24,187 bases of DNA from CAZCAC01 sp964496575 (GTDB lineage: Bacteria > Planctomycetota > UBA1135 > GCA-002686595): assembly GCA_964496575.1 (NCBI GenBank), contig CAZCAC010000132.1, positions 1-24,187 on the forward strand, given 5' to 3'. The notes under the pieces are model-generated. The model had not been told where the DNA came from. It saw only the letters and a list, made by a program, of their open reading frames with translations, and made no database searches. Position numbers and translations under genes: made by a program. Shown piece after piece: positions 1-7,090 of the stretch (its first letter is position 1; each line of letters begins with the position of its first letter).

Positions 1-1
1 C

Positions 2-161
2 CGCGAAGCGGCCGAACTCGATCAAGCGCGTCTTGTCGGGGTGCAATTCGAGGTGCGCTTCGACCCCAGGGCGGGAGACCCGCCTGCCTACCCTCACGGG
101 TGGGGACGCATGACTCGGGGCCGATGTGGGTGGCTGGCCCTTCATCGTAAGACTCTTTCAT
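2..161 (-). pseudogene. Group II intron reverse transcriptase remnant (deleted, frameshifted, cut by window edge)
   Basis: Two pieces of a group II intron open reading frame are visible on the minus strand. From an ATG at 161 the translation begins MKESYDEGPATHIGPESC, matching the conserved leader I recall upstream of bacterial group II intron reverse transcriptases. From about 64 to 2, in another frame, it reads HLELHPDKTRLIEFGRFA, a characteristic stretch after the palm motifs of group II intron reverse transcriptases. The YADD catalytic region that should lie between them is missing, and the frame shifts, so this is an internally deleted remnant whose 3' part continues beyond the window. 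It lies just downstream of the permease stop (198). A GTGCG-like string on the minus strand near 193-185 might be the old intron 5' end, but this is weak. A real but highly degenerate intron is the main alternative to a dead fragment. Confidence 0.62.
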
Positions 162-197
162 TCTCTTCACCTTGCCAGTCTCCCGGCGCACACGGAG

Positions 198-1214
198 TCA
201 GGCCGCGGCCGCGCCCGGCCTGGCCCTCCCTCCCCGGAGCACGTGGATCAACGTACAGACCACCAGCGCCAGCCCGAAGCTGCTCACCAGCGAGGAGCCG
301 GTGGGCATGTCCGCCAGCGCGGAGAACGCCAAGCCGAAGATCGTGGTCAAGAGTGCCACCAGCCAGCCAACAAGGAGCTGGGCACGGAACCCGTTACCCA
401 GGATCGAGCCGCACGCGGCGGGGATGATCAGGTAGCTGAACACCACGAACACGCCGGCGATCCCGACCGACTGCGTCACCATCAGGGCGAAGGTGGCGAA
501 GAAGATGCAGTCCCACAGCTTCACGTTGATCCCGAGCCCCTCCGCCTGGGCGACACCGCCGGAGATGGTGATGAAGCGACGGCGGAAGAGAACGTGCACC
601 ACGCCCAGCGCCAGGTAGAGGCCCAGCATCTCGAAGAGCTGTCCCCAGTTGACAAACAGGATGCTGCCGACCAGCATCGCCTCCATCTTGTCGTGCCCGT
701 GTGGCGCCTTGCTCAAGATCAAGACGGAGAGCGCCGCGCAGACCACGAAGATGATGCCGATGATCGCCTCGTGCGGTATCCGGTCGTCCTTGAAGCGGGC
801 GAAGGACAGCACCACCGCGCCGAGCAAGGCGAACGTGAGGGACATGAAGTAGGCGAAGCGCTCGTGCTCTTCCTCGTGGACCACGGATGCGGTCTCTTTC
901 TCTCCGTCGGTCACGCCGAGCAGCAGGTCGTCCCCCTCGAGATCGAGCTGGTCGGCCAGGGCCTCCTCGGTGAGGAACTCGACCGCGGGCTGCGGTCCGT
1001 GATCGTGACCCGCGTGAGGATCGTCCCAGATCAACGGCGTCAGGGCCAGCGCCGCCGCCGCGCCCAGCGCCGCGCACTGGGCCAGCGCGAGGTCGACGAA
1101 GATCACGCCGCGCCGGATCACGTGCAGGCCCATGTAGCAGTGCAGGGCGGCGATCACCAGGCAGGTGAGGAACGGAATGATCAGGACGGGAAGAGCGTCG
1201 TACAGCTGATTCAT
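198..1214 (-). CDS. Metal (zinc/manganese-type) ABC transporter permease, ZnuB/ABC-3 family
   Basis: Integral inner-membrane permease of 338 residues of the ABC-3 family that moves zinc, manganese or iron. Several hydrophobic segments are clear (about residues 10-30, 45-62, 120-138, 150-168, then C-terminal helices). The family-like stretch GVIFVDLALAQ (about residues 37-47) and the late AGVFVVFSYLIIPAA segment support the call. Unusually, residues 64-118 form a long polar insertion between membrane segments. It carries a His-rich patch (DDPHAGHDHG) followed by a strongly acidic stretch, and a second small His motif (PHGHDK) lies further on. These may bind metal; this is inference. The ATG at 1214 is chosen because the upstream extension of the frame runs into the preceding gene. 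It follows the binding-protein gene by 31 nt and is probably co-transcribed with it. No ATPase gene is adjacent. The exact metal cannot be read from sequence. Confidence 0.9.
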   Translation of the reverse strand: MNQLYDALPVLIIPFLTCLVIAALHCYMGLHVIRRGVIFVDLALAQCAALGAAAALALTPLIWDDPHAGHDHGPQPAVEFLTEEALADQLDLEGDDLLLGVTDGEKETASVVHEEEHERFAYFMSLTFALLGAVVLSFARFKDDRIPHEAIIGIIFVVCAALSVLILSKAPHGHDKMEAMLVGSILFVNWGQLFEMLGLYLALGVVHVLFRRRFITISGGVAQAEGLGINVKLWDCIFFATFALMVTQSVGIAGVFVVFSYLIIPAACGSILGNGFRAQLLVGWLVALLTTIFGLAFSALADMPTGSSLVSSFGLALVVCTLIHVLRGGRARPGAAAA

Positions 1215-1245
1215 TTCGGGAGTGGCGCGGGGACGCGGGTGTCGT

Positions 1246-2280
1246 TCACTCGGCGAGCTGTCGGGAGATCTGTTCGGTGAGCCGATCGAAGACGTCGAAG
1301 TACTCGTCCACGCCGGGCAGGGCACCCGGGAACATGGCGCAAGGGACGATGTCGATACCGGTCTTCTCGGAGATCAGCTCGGGGGCGCTGCGTGAGAAAT
1401 ACGGCGCCATGATCAGGACCTGGAGCTTCTCGCGCTTTGTGTACTCGATCACGTCGGTGAGTCGCCCGGGGCTGGGCGGAATCCCCGGCTTCGACTCGAC
1501 CTCCATCGGCGCGGTGAGCTCGAAGCGGTTCAGGAAGTACGTCCAGTTGCGGTGGAAGGGCAGGATCTTCTTGCCGGCGTGGGGTTTCATCCGGCCCAGC
1601 CAACCCCCGAGCTCGGGCACGTTCGCTCTGGCCAGCAGCTCGTCGAAGCGCCCCTTGAGCACCAGCGCCCAGAGCTTGCCCCCGTCGTACTTCGCGACCA
1701 GCTCCTTCCCGAACATCCGCTCATCGAGCTCCCGGCGGAAGGCCTTGACCCGCTCGCTGAAGTAGCCGGCGTCCTCGGGCGAGATCCTGGCCAGCCGGGC
1801 GGCGATGGTCTTGGCCACGATCCGGCCATTCAATGGATCGAGCAGGTAGTGAGGGTTCCCTTGCGGGTGAATGTCCCCCATCGAGCGGTCGACCTTGGTC
1901 GTGGGCACGTCGCGGCGCAGGACCCCCGTCGCCGCGCAGAGGTGGCCCGGCGCGCCGACGTGGATGTCGGAGTTGCGGGAGCCGTCGAGGATCAGGCCCT
2001 CGTAGCCGATCTCGAGCTCCATGCCGGTGCGGATCCACAGGTCGGCCTTCCGCGCCGCCATCATGTAGCTCGGCTTGGCGGCGATGTGGTGCGGGTCCTC
2101 CTGGCCGGTGGCCAGCGACATCACCTCGACTCGATCACCGCCGATGTAGCGGGCGATGCTGGCCAGGTCGCTGGTGGTCGTGACCACCCTGATCGGGGCC
2201 TTCTCGGTCGCACGAGCCGGGAGGGTGAAGAGGAGCGCCGCGGCGAGAAGCAGCGCGATTCGACGATTGATGAAGAGCAT
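1246..2280 (-). CDS. Metal ABC transporter substrate-binding protein, ZnuA-like (cluster A-I)
   Basis: Secreted 344-residue solute-binding protein that would deliver a divalent metal to the permease. A signal peptide is evident (RRIALLLAAALLFTLPARA, residues 6-24). The mature part starts with IRVVTTTSDLASIARYIGGD, typical of the ZnuA/TroA family. Probable metal ligands are His64/His65 (EDPHH), His144 (NPHY) and His243 (FHRNW). The usual His-rich loop of ZnuA is absent. The C-terminal segment has PGVDEYFDVFD instead of the usual Asp-Pro-Leu, which fits a subfamily I recall with a GGxPGxDDY motif, so the fourth ligand is uncertain. A GAGGA ribosome-binding site lies 7 nt before the ATG. The gene lies 41 nt after the porin gene and 31 nt before the permease gene, so one operon is likely. 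Zinc is the first guess; manganese is possible. Confidence 0.92.
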   Translation of the reverse strand: MLFINRRIALLLAAALLFTLPARATEKAPIRVVTTTSDLASIARYIGGDRVEVMSLATGQEDPHHIAAKPSYMMAARKADLWIRTGMELEIGYEGLILDGSRNSDIHVGAPGHLCAATGVLRRDVPTTKVDRSMGDIHPQGNPHYLLDPLNGRIVAKTIAARLARISPEDAGYFSERVKAFRRELDERMFGKELVAKYDGGKLWALVLKGRFDELLARANVPELGGWLGRMKPHAGKKILPFHRNWTYFLNRFELTAPMEVESKPGIPPSPGRLTDVIEYTKREKLQVLIMAPYFSRSAPELISEKTGIDIVPCAMFPGALPGVDEYFDVFDRLTEQISRQLAE

Positions 2281-2321
2281 GGTTCGGTCCTCGAGTTCGG
2301 TCGTTCGATGAAGCGTGGAGA

Positions 2322-3773
2322 TCAGTACTTGTGCGCCCGGTGCGGGCCGATGCCGAAGTTGCACTGCAGGAAGAGCTGGTGCTCGTCGTCGTAGGTGAGC
2401 GTCGAGACGTCGTACTGCGTGTGGCGATAGGCCAGGCGCCAGAACAAGAACTCGCTCTGGATGAAGGTGAGGTAGCCCTGGTACGCCGTCTGGTGATCGG
2501 TGGGCCGATCGGGGTACTCCGAGAAGTCGAAGCGCCCGCCGACGGTCCAGCGACGGTCGAACTGGTAGTCGAGGGCGCTGTACATCCCCCACGAAGAGTC
2601 GCTGCCGTTCTCGCGCTTCACGTGCGCCCCTAGCAGCTCGGTCTGCCACCTCACCGCGTTGTAGAGACCCGCTTGCGGCGGGCGCCAGCGGTAGGTCAGG
2701 TCGAGGCCTCCGTAGGTCGCCCGCCGGACCCCGAGGCTGTCGTCGTTGGGCGCGGTGGCGAAGCTGAGCCCCGTCTCCACGGTGGACGCGTCGGAGGTGT
2801 CGAAGAAGCCCTTCAGGTGGACCAGGTGCATCAGGCCGTCCGCGGCGCTCTCGGGGAGCACGGGGTTGTCGATCCCGCCGTTCATCCCGGCATCGGCATT
2901 GCCCACCTCGTAGGTGAGCTCGAAGAACTTGTCCCAGGGGTTCGGAATCAGCCAGTTCACGCCCACGCCGGTGCCGTACAACCCGTCGGCACCGAAGAAG
3001 GTCTGCAGGACCAGCGGGTACTCCACGAAGGGCAGCGCGTGCAGGTGCAGGGTGTTGGCCTTGCCGAAGGTGGAGCGGAAGCGCCCCAGCCGCGGCTGCA
3101 GGTCGTGGGGGATGGTGAGGAAGGTCGCGTAGGCCTCCTCGATGCCGATCGCCCAGTCCCCGCCGTCCTGGGCGATGCTGGTGTAGATGTCGGCGCGCGC
3201 GTACGTGTCGACGGCCGCCGAGAAGCTGAGCTCCACCTCGCGCATCAGGAACTGGTCCTCGAAGTCCGGGTTGTCCCGATTGCTGGCGTGGCCGAGGAAG
3301 TCGACGATCGCGCTGATCTCCGGGTTCATGTTCTGGAACGCGCCCCCTCCGCTCGAGGGCGCCGGCAGGGCGGCCTGCGCGGTGAGATCGATCTCGCCCT
3401 CGCCCGTCTGCTCGGCGAGCAGCGCGTCCAGGTCGCCGGAGTCCCCGCCGAGCAGGTCGTCGCCTTCCTCCGCCAGCAGGGCGTCGAGGTCCTCCTCGGG
3501 AACCTGTCCACGCAGAGCCGCGATCTCGCGCTCCAGCGCGGCGATCCGCTCGTCGGATTCCTGTTGCCGTCCGCGAAGCTCCTCCCGCAATCGGAGCAGC
3601 TCCGCCCGCAGCGCTTCCAGGTCGGGGGCCTGCCGAGCTCGTTCCTCCGCCGTGTCGTCCTGCGGAGAGTTCGTCGTCGATGCGGGAGACACGCCCCGCT
3701 CCACCCCGGCGTCGTTCATCGGCGCCGAGAGCGCCAGCGACACCACCATTCCAGCTCCAAGTCCGAGTGCCAA
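2322..3773 (-). CDS. Outer-membrane porin-like beta-barrel protein with N-terminal coiled coil, metal-operon associated
   Basis: Predicted exported protein of 483 residues. A short hydrophobic N-terminus (LGLGAGMVVSLALSAP) acts as a signal sequence. A heptad-like coiled coil follows at about residues 50-90, then an acidic linker in which DLDALLAE occurs twice (95-102 and 114-121). From about residue 150 to the end the sequence alternates aromatic and polar residues and ends in a strand-like segment, as in porin-type barrels (e.g. KFFELTYEVG, WGMYSALDYQF, FRSTFGKAN). This resembles phosphate-selective or TonB-independent metal porins found beside ZnuABC-like genes; the family is not identified with certainty. 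The start is a TTG at 3773 with an AGGAGAGGG ribosome-binding site just upstream; no better ATG exists in frame. It is second in the operon and probably lets metal cross the outer membrane for the binding protein. Confidence 0.8.
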   Translation of the reverse strand: MALGLGAGMVVSLALSAPMNDAGVERGVSPASTTNSPQDDTAEERARQAPDLEALRAELLRLREELRGRQQESDERIAALEREIAALRGQVPEEDLDALLAEEGDDLLGGDSGDLDALLAEQTGEGEIDLTAQAALPAPSSGGGAFQNMNPEISAIVDFLGHASNRDNPDFEDQFLMREVELSFSAAVDTYARADIYTSIAQDGGDWAIGIEEAYATFLTIPHDLQPRLGRFRSTFGKANTLHLHALPFVEYPLVLQTFFGADGLYGTGVGVNWLIPNPWDKFFELTYEVGNADAGMNGGIDNPVLPESAADGLMHLVHLKGFFDTSDASTVETGLSFATAPNDDSLGVRRATYGGLDLTYRWRPPQAGLYNAVRWQTELLGAHVKRENGSDSSWGMYSALDYQFDRRWTVGGRFDFSEYPDRPTDHQTAYQGYLTFIQSEFLFWRLAYRHTQYDVSTLTYDDEHQLFLQCNFGIGPHRAHKY

Positions 3774-3847
3774 AACACCCTCTCCTTTGTCCTATCGGGT
3801 TCGAGAGGACGACCACGGGTCGCTCTCTCGCGTGAACTGCCAGCACT

Positions 3848-3867
3848 CCTCCCCCGGCCGAGGGAGG
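3848..3867 (-). other. GC-rich hairpin between the first two genes of the metal operon
   Basis: A perfect 6-bp stem (CCTCCC at 3848-3853 with GGGAGG at 3862-3867) encloses a loop that contains the self-complementary CGGCCG. It lies 5 nt after the stop of the small Cys/His protein, in the 99-nt spacer before the porin gene. No T-run follows it on the minus strand, so it is not a classical terminator. It could attenuate transcription or protect the mRNA end between differently expressed genes. The role is inferred. Confidence 0.4.
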
Positions 3868-3872
3868 AAACG

Positions 3873-4211
3873 TCAAGCGGATCCGAGATCCGTGCAGTTC
3901 GCGGATGGAGGGGCGCGCGTGCGATCCCAGCCGAAGATCGACTCCTCGAGGCACGGTGGCCGGACGGGTCGGATCGCCGGCCGGCTCAAGTTGACCCCGA
4001 CGTTGACGAACTGCATCGGACTCTCCAGCTTCGCGCCGTAGGCGAGCTGGCAGAGGGGACAGCCGTCCTCGTCGTAGGGGCAATCGTCAGTGCCGTGGAC
4101 CGCCGCCAGGGTCAACGTACACAGCACGAGCGCGATCAGGCATAGCCATAGGGCCTGCCTGGATCGTTTGCGTTCGCTATCGTGGGTGCAGATGCGGCTT
4201 TTGCTGGCCAT
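3873..4211 (-). CDS. Small membrane-anchored Cys/His protein, DUF2946-like
   Basis: A 112-residue protein with a basic N-terminus (KRSRQALW) and one hydrophobic segment (LCLIALVLCTLTLAAV, about residues 23-38), so it is exported or membrane anchored. Directly after that segment comes a compact motif HGTDDCPYDEDGCPLCQLAYG holding one His and three Cys residues (C-x6-C-x2-C) within acidic residues. This layout recalls DUF2946-type small proteins that accompany metal transport genes; the family assignment is from memory and tentative. The remainder is proline/arginine rich without a recognised domain. It is first in the operon, 99 nt before the porin gene, and sits just downstream of the likely regulated promoter. 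A role as periplasmic metal sensor, scavenger or chaperone is a guess. The ATG at 4211 is the only reasonable start. Confidence 0.68.
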   Translation of the reverse strand: MASKSRICTHDSERKRSRQALWLCLIALVLCTLTLAAVHGTDDCPYDEDGCPLCQLAYGAKLESPMQFVNVGVNLSRPAIRPVRPPCLEESIFGWDRTRAPPSANCTDLGSA

Positions 4212-4289
4212 CGAGCTCGGGGATCACGCCGCGGAGAGGTGCGCGGCGAGGCCGATGCTATCAATGGACCCGAAGGTCGGAGACTACCT

Positions 4290-4335
4290 TTCATAAATCT
4301 GACCAGTCAATTCCTATCAGACCACTAGATAATAG
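4290..4335 (-). promoter_or_regulatory. Candidate promoter/operator of the metal-import operon
   Basis: This stretch is clearly AT-richer than its surroundings and lies 80-125 nt before the ATG at 4211. On the minus strand TGGTC[T/A]GAT occurs twice (plus-strand ATCAGACCA 4316-4324 and ATCTGACCA 4297-4305), 19 bp apart, with a TTGACT -35-like hexamer between the copies and a small palindrome TGACCAGTCA (4300-4309) overlapping the second copy. No convincing -10 hexamer follows at the right distance. Given the metal-transport genes downstream, a Fur/Zur-family operator is plausible, but the repeat does not match any Zur box I know. Confidence 0.38.
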
Positions 4336-4358
4336 CTCCGCGATCCGTGGCACCTCCG

Positions 4359-6914
4359 CTACTCGACTTGCAGCGTGCAGAGGGCTTTCGCCCCGGGGCT
4401 CACCTCCACCTCGCCGCGCAGGATCGTCGGCTCGCTCCCGTCGGAGCGGTAGCGGCCGGAAGACTCTTGCAGCGGGACGACGTGCAGCTCGACCTCGTAC
4501 CGGCCGGCAGCGAGCGAGCCGAGGTCGCTGCGCCTCCCCGTCCACCGCCTCGTCATCCCGCCGAAGGAAGGCGCCTTCATCGCCGCGGTGTCGAAGTACA
4601 GCCGCTGGTCGGCCCGGAGCCGTCCCTCGCCGGAGAGCTGCAGGATCAGCCTCCCGTACTCCGGCAGCTCGTACCCCGGCGGCAGTTCGACCGCGAGCTC
4701 CCCGGGCGAAACCTGGATCTCGATCAGCGAATCGCCGCCCGGATCGATCTCGACCGGGCCCTCGGTGCTGCCGAGGTAGAGCTCCCCGGGCGAGAAGACG
4801 TCGACCTGGATCGCATTCCCACCGAGGCGTTCGTGACGCAGCTCCCCCTCCGCGTTCGTGGTCCCTATCCTCCCCCGGCGACGACCGGTCTCGCTCCGCA
4901 CCGAGATCGTGGCGGCCGGTAGCGGCCCCTCCTCGCCGTGGACCCGCACCAGCACCCGGCAAGGCTGGAAGGGTGCGAGATCGAGGACCAGGTCCTTCGT
5001 CTCGCCGGAGGTGACCTGAAACTTCACCGGCTCCATGTCGAGGACGATCCCCGGACTGTCCTCGACCACCAGCGAGTGCTCGCCCGGAGCGAGCCCGCGA
5101 AGCTCGACCGTACCGTCGGCGCTCACCGTCCTCCCGTTGTCGTCGTCGCCGTCGAGGAAGACCACCAGGCCGGGCGCGGACGCCCCCGTGCCGACGACGA
5201 CGCGCCCGCGCACCGTCGCGCCGGCGATCAGCGCCAGGTCGCCGAGGTCGAGCAGCTCGCCGGCCGTCACGCGCAGTTCCTCCAGGCTCCGGGGGGATCC
5301 CACCGCGGCGCTCAGCTCGACGCGCCAGGTCCCGGTCGCCAGCTCGCCGATGTCGAACACCCCGTGCGCATCCGTGGTGTGAAGGCGCAGGCGACCGACG
5401 TACCCGTCGAGGTCGAACATCATCCCGTCGTCGAAGATGTCGCGCTCCGCGTTCGGATCCTCGCCCGGTCTCAGGAACCGACAGCGCTCCACCCGCACGG
5501 TGGCCTGAGGGACCGGCTCACCGTCGAAGAGCACGCGCCCGCGGAGCCGCCCCTCGGCCTCCAGCCGGATCGTCTGGCGCGGGCTCTCCTCCGAGTCGTG
5601 GGCGACCTCCTCGTGCTGCGGGGCGTAGCCGGGTGCCTCGATGCTGTACGAATGCTCGCCGGGCTCGGCGCAGAACGTGACCTCCGCGCCGGGGATCTCC
5701 TGGACCAGCTCGTCGCCCTTCGCGGTCGAGGTGTGCCACTGCTCTCCGGATCCCCGCGAGATCGACAGCCCGAAGCGCTCCATCGGCTCCCCCGAAGCCG
5801 CGGAGACGACGACGAACGTCGTCTCGACGGCGCGCTGCAGCACGATCTCGATGTCAGTGGTTCCCGGTTCGAAGGTCAGCTCGTCCTCCGTCATCCGCCC
5901 GCCGACCGCGTCGTACCCCGGCTTCCCGCCCTCGAGGGAGTACGCCTCGTCCTGCGGCAGGTAGATGGTGAAGCGACCCTCGGCGTCGGTGTTCGCGCCC
6001 GCGCCCCGACCGCTGCCGACCGGCCAGCCCCACAGGCGGACGCCCTCGATCGGGGCGGCCTCCGCGTCGACCACGCGGCCGGAGATCGCCGGAGCGGATT
6101 CCAGGACGAGGTGATTCCCCTCACTCACCGTCTGCGCGGCCACCTCGATCGATTCGAGCCGGGCGATGAGGAACCCCCTGGCGAGCGCCCGGATGTCGTA
6201 CACCCCCGGGGGGACGTGCTCGATCACGTATCGGCCGTGCTCGTCGGCCCGGCCGCCGATCACGTAGCCACCGGGGTAGCTGCCGTCGAGGCTCACGTCG
6301 GCCCTTTCCAGCGCCGCGCCGCTCGCGCTCCGCACGGTTCCGGCGATCGCCCCGGTCGCGGCGAGGGTGATGGTCCCCTGGTCGTTGTCTCCCTCGACCA
6401 GCGGGTCCTGGTTGCGCCCTCCCGCGCGACCGAAGTCGCGCCCGGTGAAGGCGTGGAAGCGCGACGGTTCGATGATCAGCGAGACCCAGTCGGAAGTCGG
6501 TACGGGGACGACCAGCTCGAAGTGACCCGCCTCATCGGTCTCCGTCTCGTACTCGGCCTGCTCGACCCCGGCGGCCCACTCGCCGTGGCCGTAGAGGCGA
6601 ATCGCGACGCCGGCGAGCCCCGCACCGGAGCTCTCCACGACGCGACCGAAGACGCGCGAGGTCGGGCCGACGGGGACGGCGCCCTCCTCCTCTGCGGGCT
6701 CGATCTCGATCTCGTGTCGTGCGGTCTCGGTCGAGGACGCGGCCGGCGCGTCTCCGGGCGATTCGACCGTGGAGCCGTTGTCCACGGTCGAGTCTGCTTC
6801 GATCGAATCCTCGAGAGGCTCGGCGGGGGCTCGCCCCCCGGCCCGCGACTCGCTCCACCACCACAGGATCGCTAGGACGGCGACCAGAACCGCGACCACG
6901 CCCAGGATTCTCAT
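4359..6914 (-). CDS. Membrane-anchored protein of carboxypeptidase-regulatory-like (CarboxypepD_reg) beta-sandwich repeats
   Basis: A large 851-residue protein with a single N-terminal membrane anchor (ILGVVAVLVAVLAILWWW, residues 3-20), a low-complexity Asp/Glu/Ser/Thr linker to about residue 85, then serial beta-sandwich modules. Module starts show the typical G-x-V-x4-G-x2-[LIV]-x3-V pattern: SRVFGRVVESSGAGLAGVAI, GAIAGTVRSASGAALERADV, PAISGRVVDAEAAPIEGVRL, GRLRGRVLFDGEPVPQATVR and GATVRGRVVVGTGASAPGLV. Most are followed by the T-D-x-x-G-x-F half that closes such domains. No catalytic domain is visible. Proteins like this are cell-surface or periplasmic adhesion/scaffold proteins; the role is inferred. 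I chose ATG 6914 over the upstream GTG 6947 because GGAGGAG lies 8 nt before it and the signal anchor then starts the protein. It is monocistronic, between the metal operon and the protease. Confidence 0.8.
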   Translation of the reverse strand: MRILGVVAVLVAVLAILWWWSESRAGGRAPAEPLEDSIEADSTVDNGSTVESPGDAPAASSTETARHEIEIEPAEEEGAVPVGPTSRVFGRVVESSGAGLAGVAIRLYGHGEWAAGVEQAEYETETDEAGHFELVVPVPTSDWVSLIIEPSRFHAFTGRDFGRAGGRNQDPLVEGDNDQGTITLAATGAIAGTVRSASGAALERADVSLDGSYPGGYVIGGRADEHGRYVIEHVPPGVYDIRALARGFLIARLESIEVAAQTVSEGNHLVLESAPAISGRVVDAEAAPIEGVRLWGWPVGSGRGAGANTDAEGRFTIYLPQDEAYSLEGGKPGYDAVGGRMTEDELTFEPGTTDIEIVLQRAVETTFVVVSAASGEPMERFGLSISRGSGEQWHTSTAKGDELVQEIPGAEVTFCAEPGEHSYSIEAPGYAPQHEEVAHDSEESPRQTIRLEAEGRLRGRVLFDGEPVPQATVRVERCRFLRPGEDPNAERDIFDDGMMFDLDGYVGRLRLHTTDAHGVFDIGELATGTWRVELSAAVGSPRSLEELRVTAGELLDLGDLALIAGATVRGRVVVGTGASAPGLVVFLDGDDDNGRTVSADGTVELRGLAPGEHSLVVEDSPGIVLDMEPVKFQVTSGETKDLVLDLAPFQPCRVLVRVHGEEGPLPAATISVRSETGRRRGRIGTTNAEGELRHERLGGNAIQVDVFSPGELYLGSTEGPVEIDPGGDSLIEIQVSPGELAVELPPGYELPEYGRLILQLSGEGRLRADQRLYFDTAAMKAPSFGGMTRRWTGRRSDLGSLAAGRYEVELHVVPLQESSGRYRSDGSEPTILRGEVEVSPGAKALCTLQVE

Positions 6915-7023
6915 GCCTCGACTCCTCCGCCGCACCGGGCGGTCCACCCCTCTGTCACATCATGCCAAACCGGGAGCGGCCGTCGTGGTTCCGTGCGGAA
7001 TCAGGACAAGATCCGGCCAACGA

Positions 7024-7073
7024 GGAGCGGCGCCGCTCGTGCGACGCCGCTCCCTTCGAGGGATGAGCCCTCG
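7024..7073 (-). terminator. Two consecutive hairpins after the protease gene, possible terminator
   Basis: Downstream of the stop at 7091 on the minus strand come two perfect stems: CGAGGG/CCCTCG (7057-7062 with 7068-7073, 5-nt loop), then GGAGCGGCG/CGCCGCTCC (7024-7032 with 7045-7053, 12-nt loop). No U-run follows, as is common in very GC-rich genomes. They lie in the 176-nt gap (6915-7090) between two same-strand genes, which otherwise shows nothing recognisable. Confidence 0.45.
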
Positions 7074-7090
7074 CGATGCTCGACCCGTAC

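Noticed and set aside
2281..4083. N-terminal extension of the binding-protein frame to 945 codons
   Set aside because: The part before ATG 2280 is an Arg/Gly/Pro-rich out-of-frame shadow of the porin gene; the signal peptide and the ribosome-binding site place the start at 2280.
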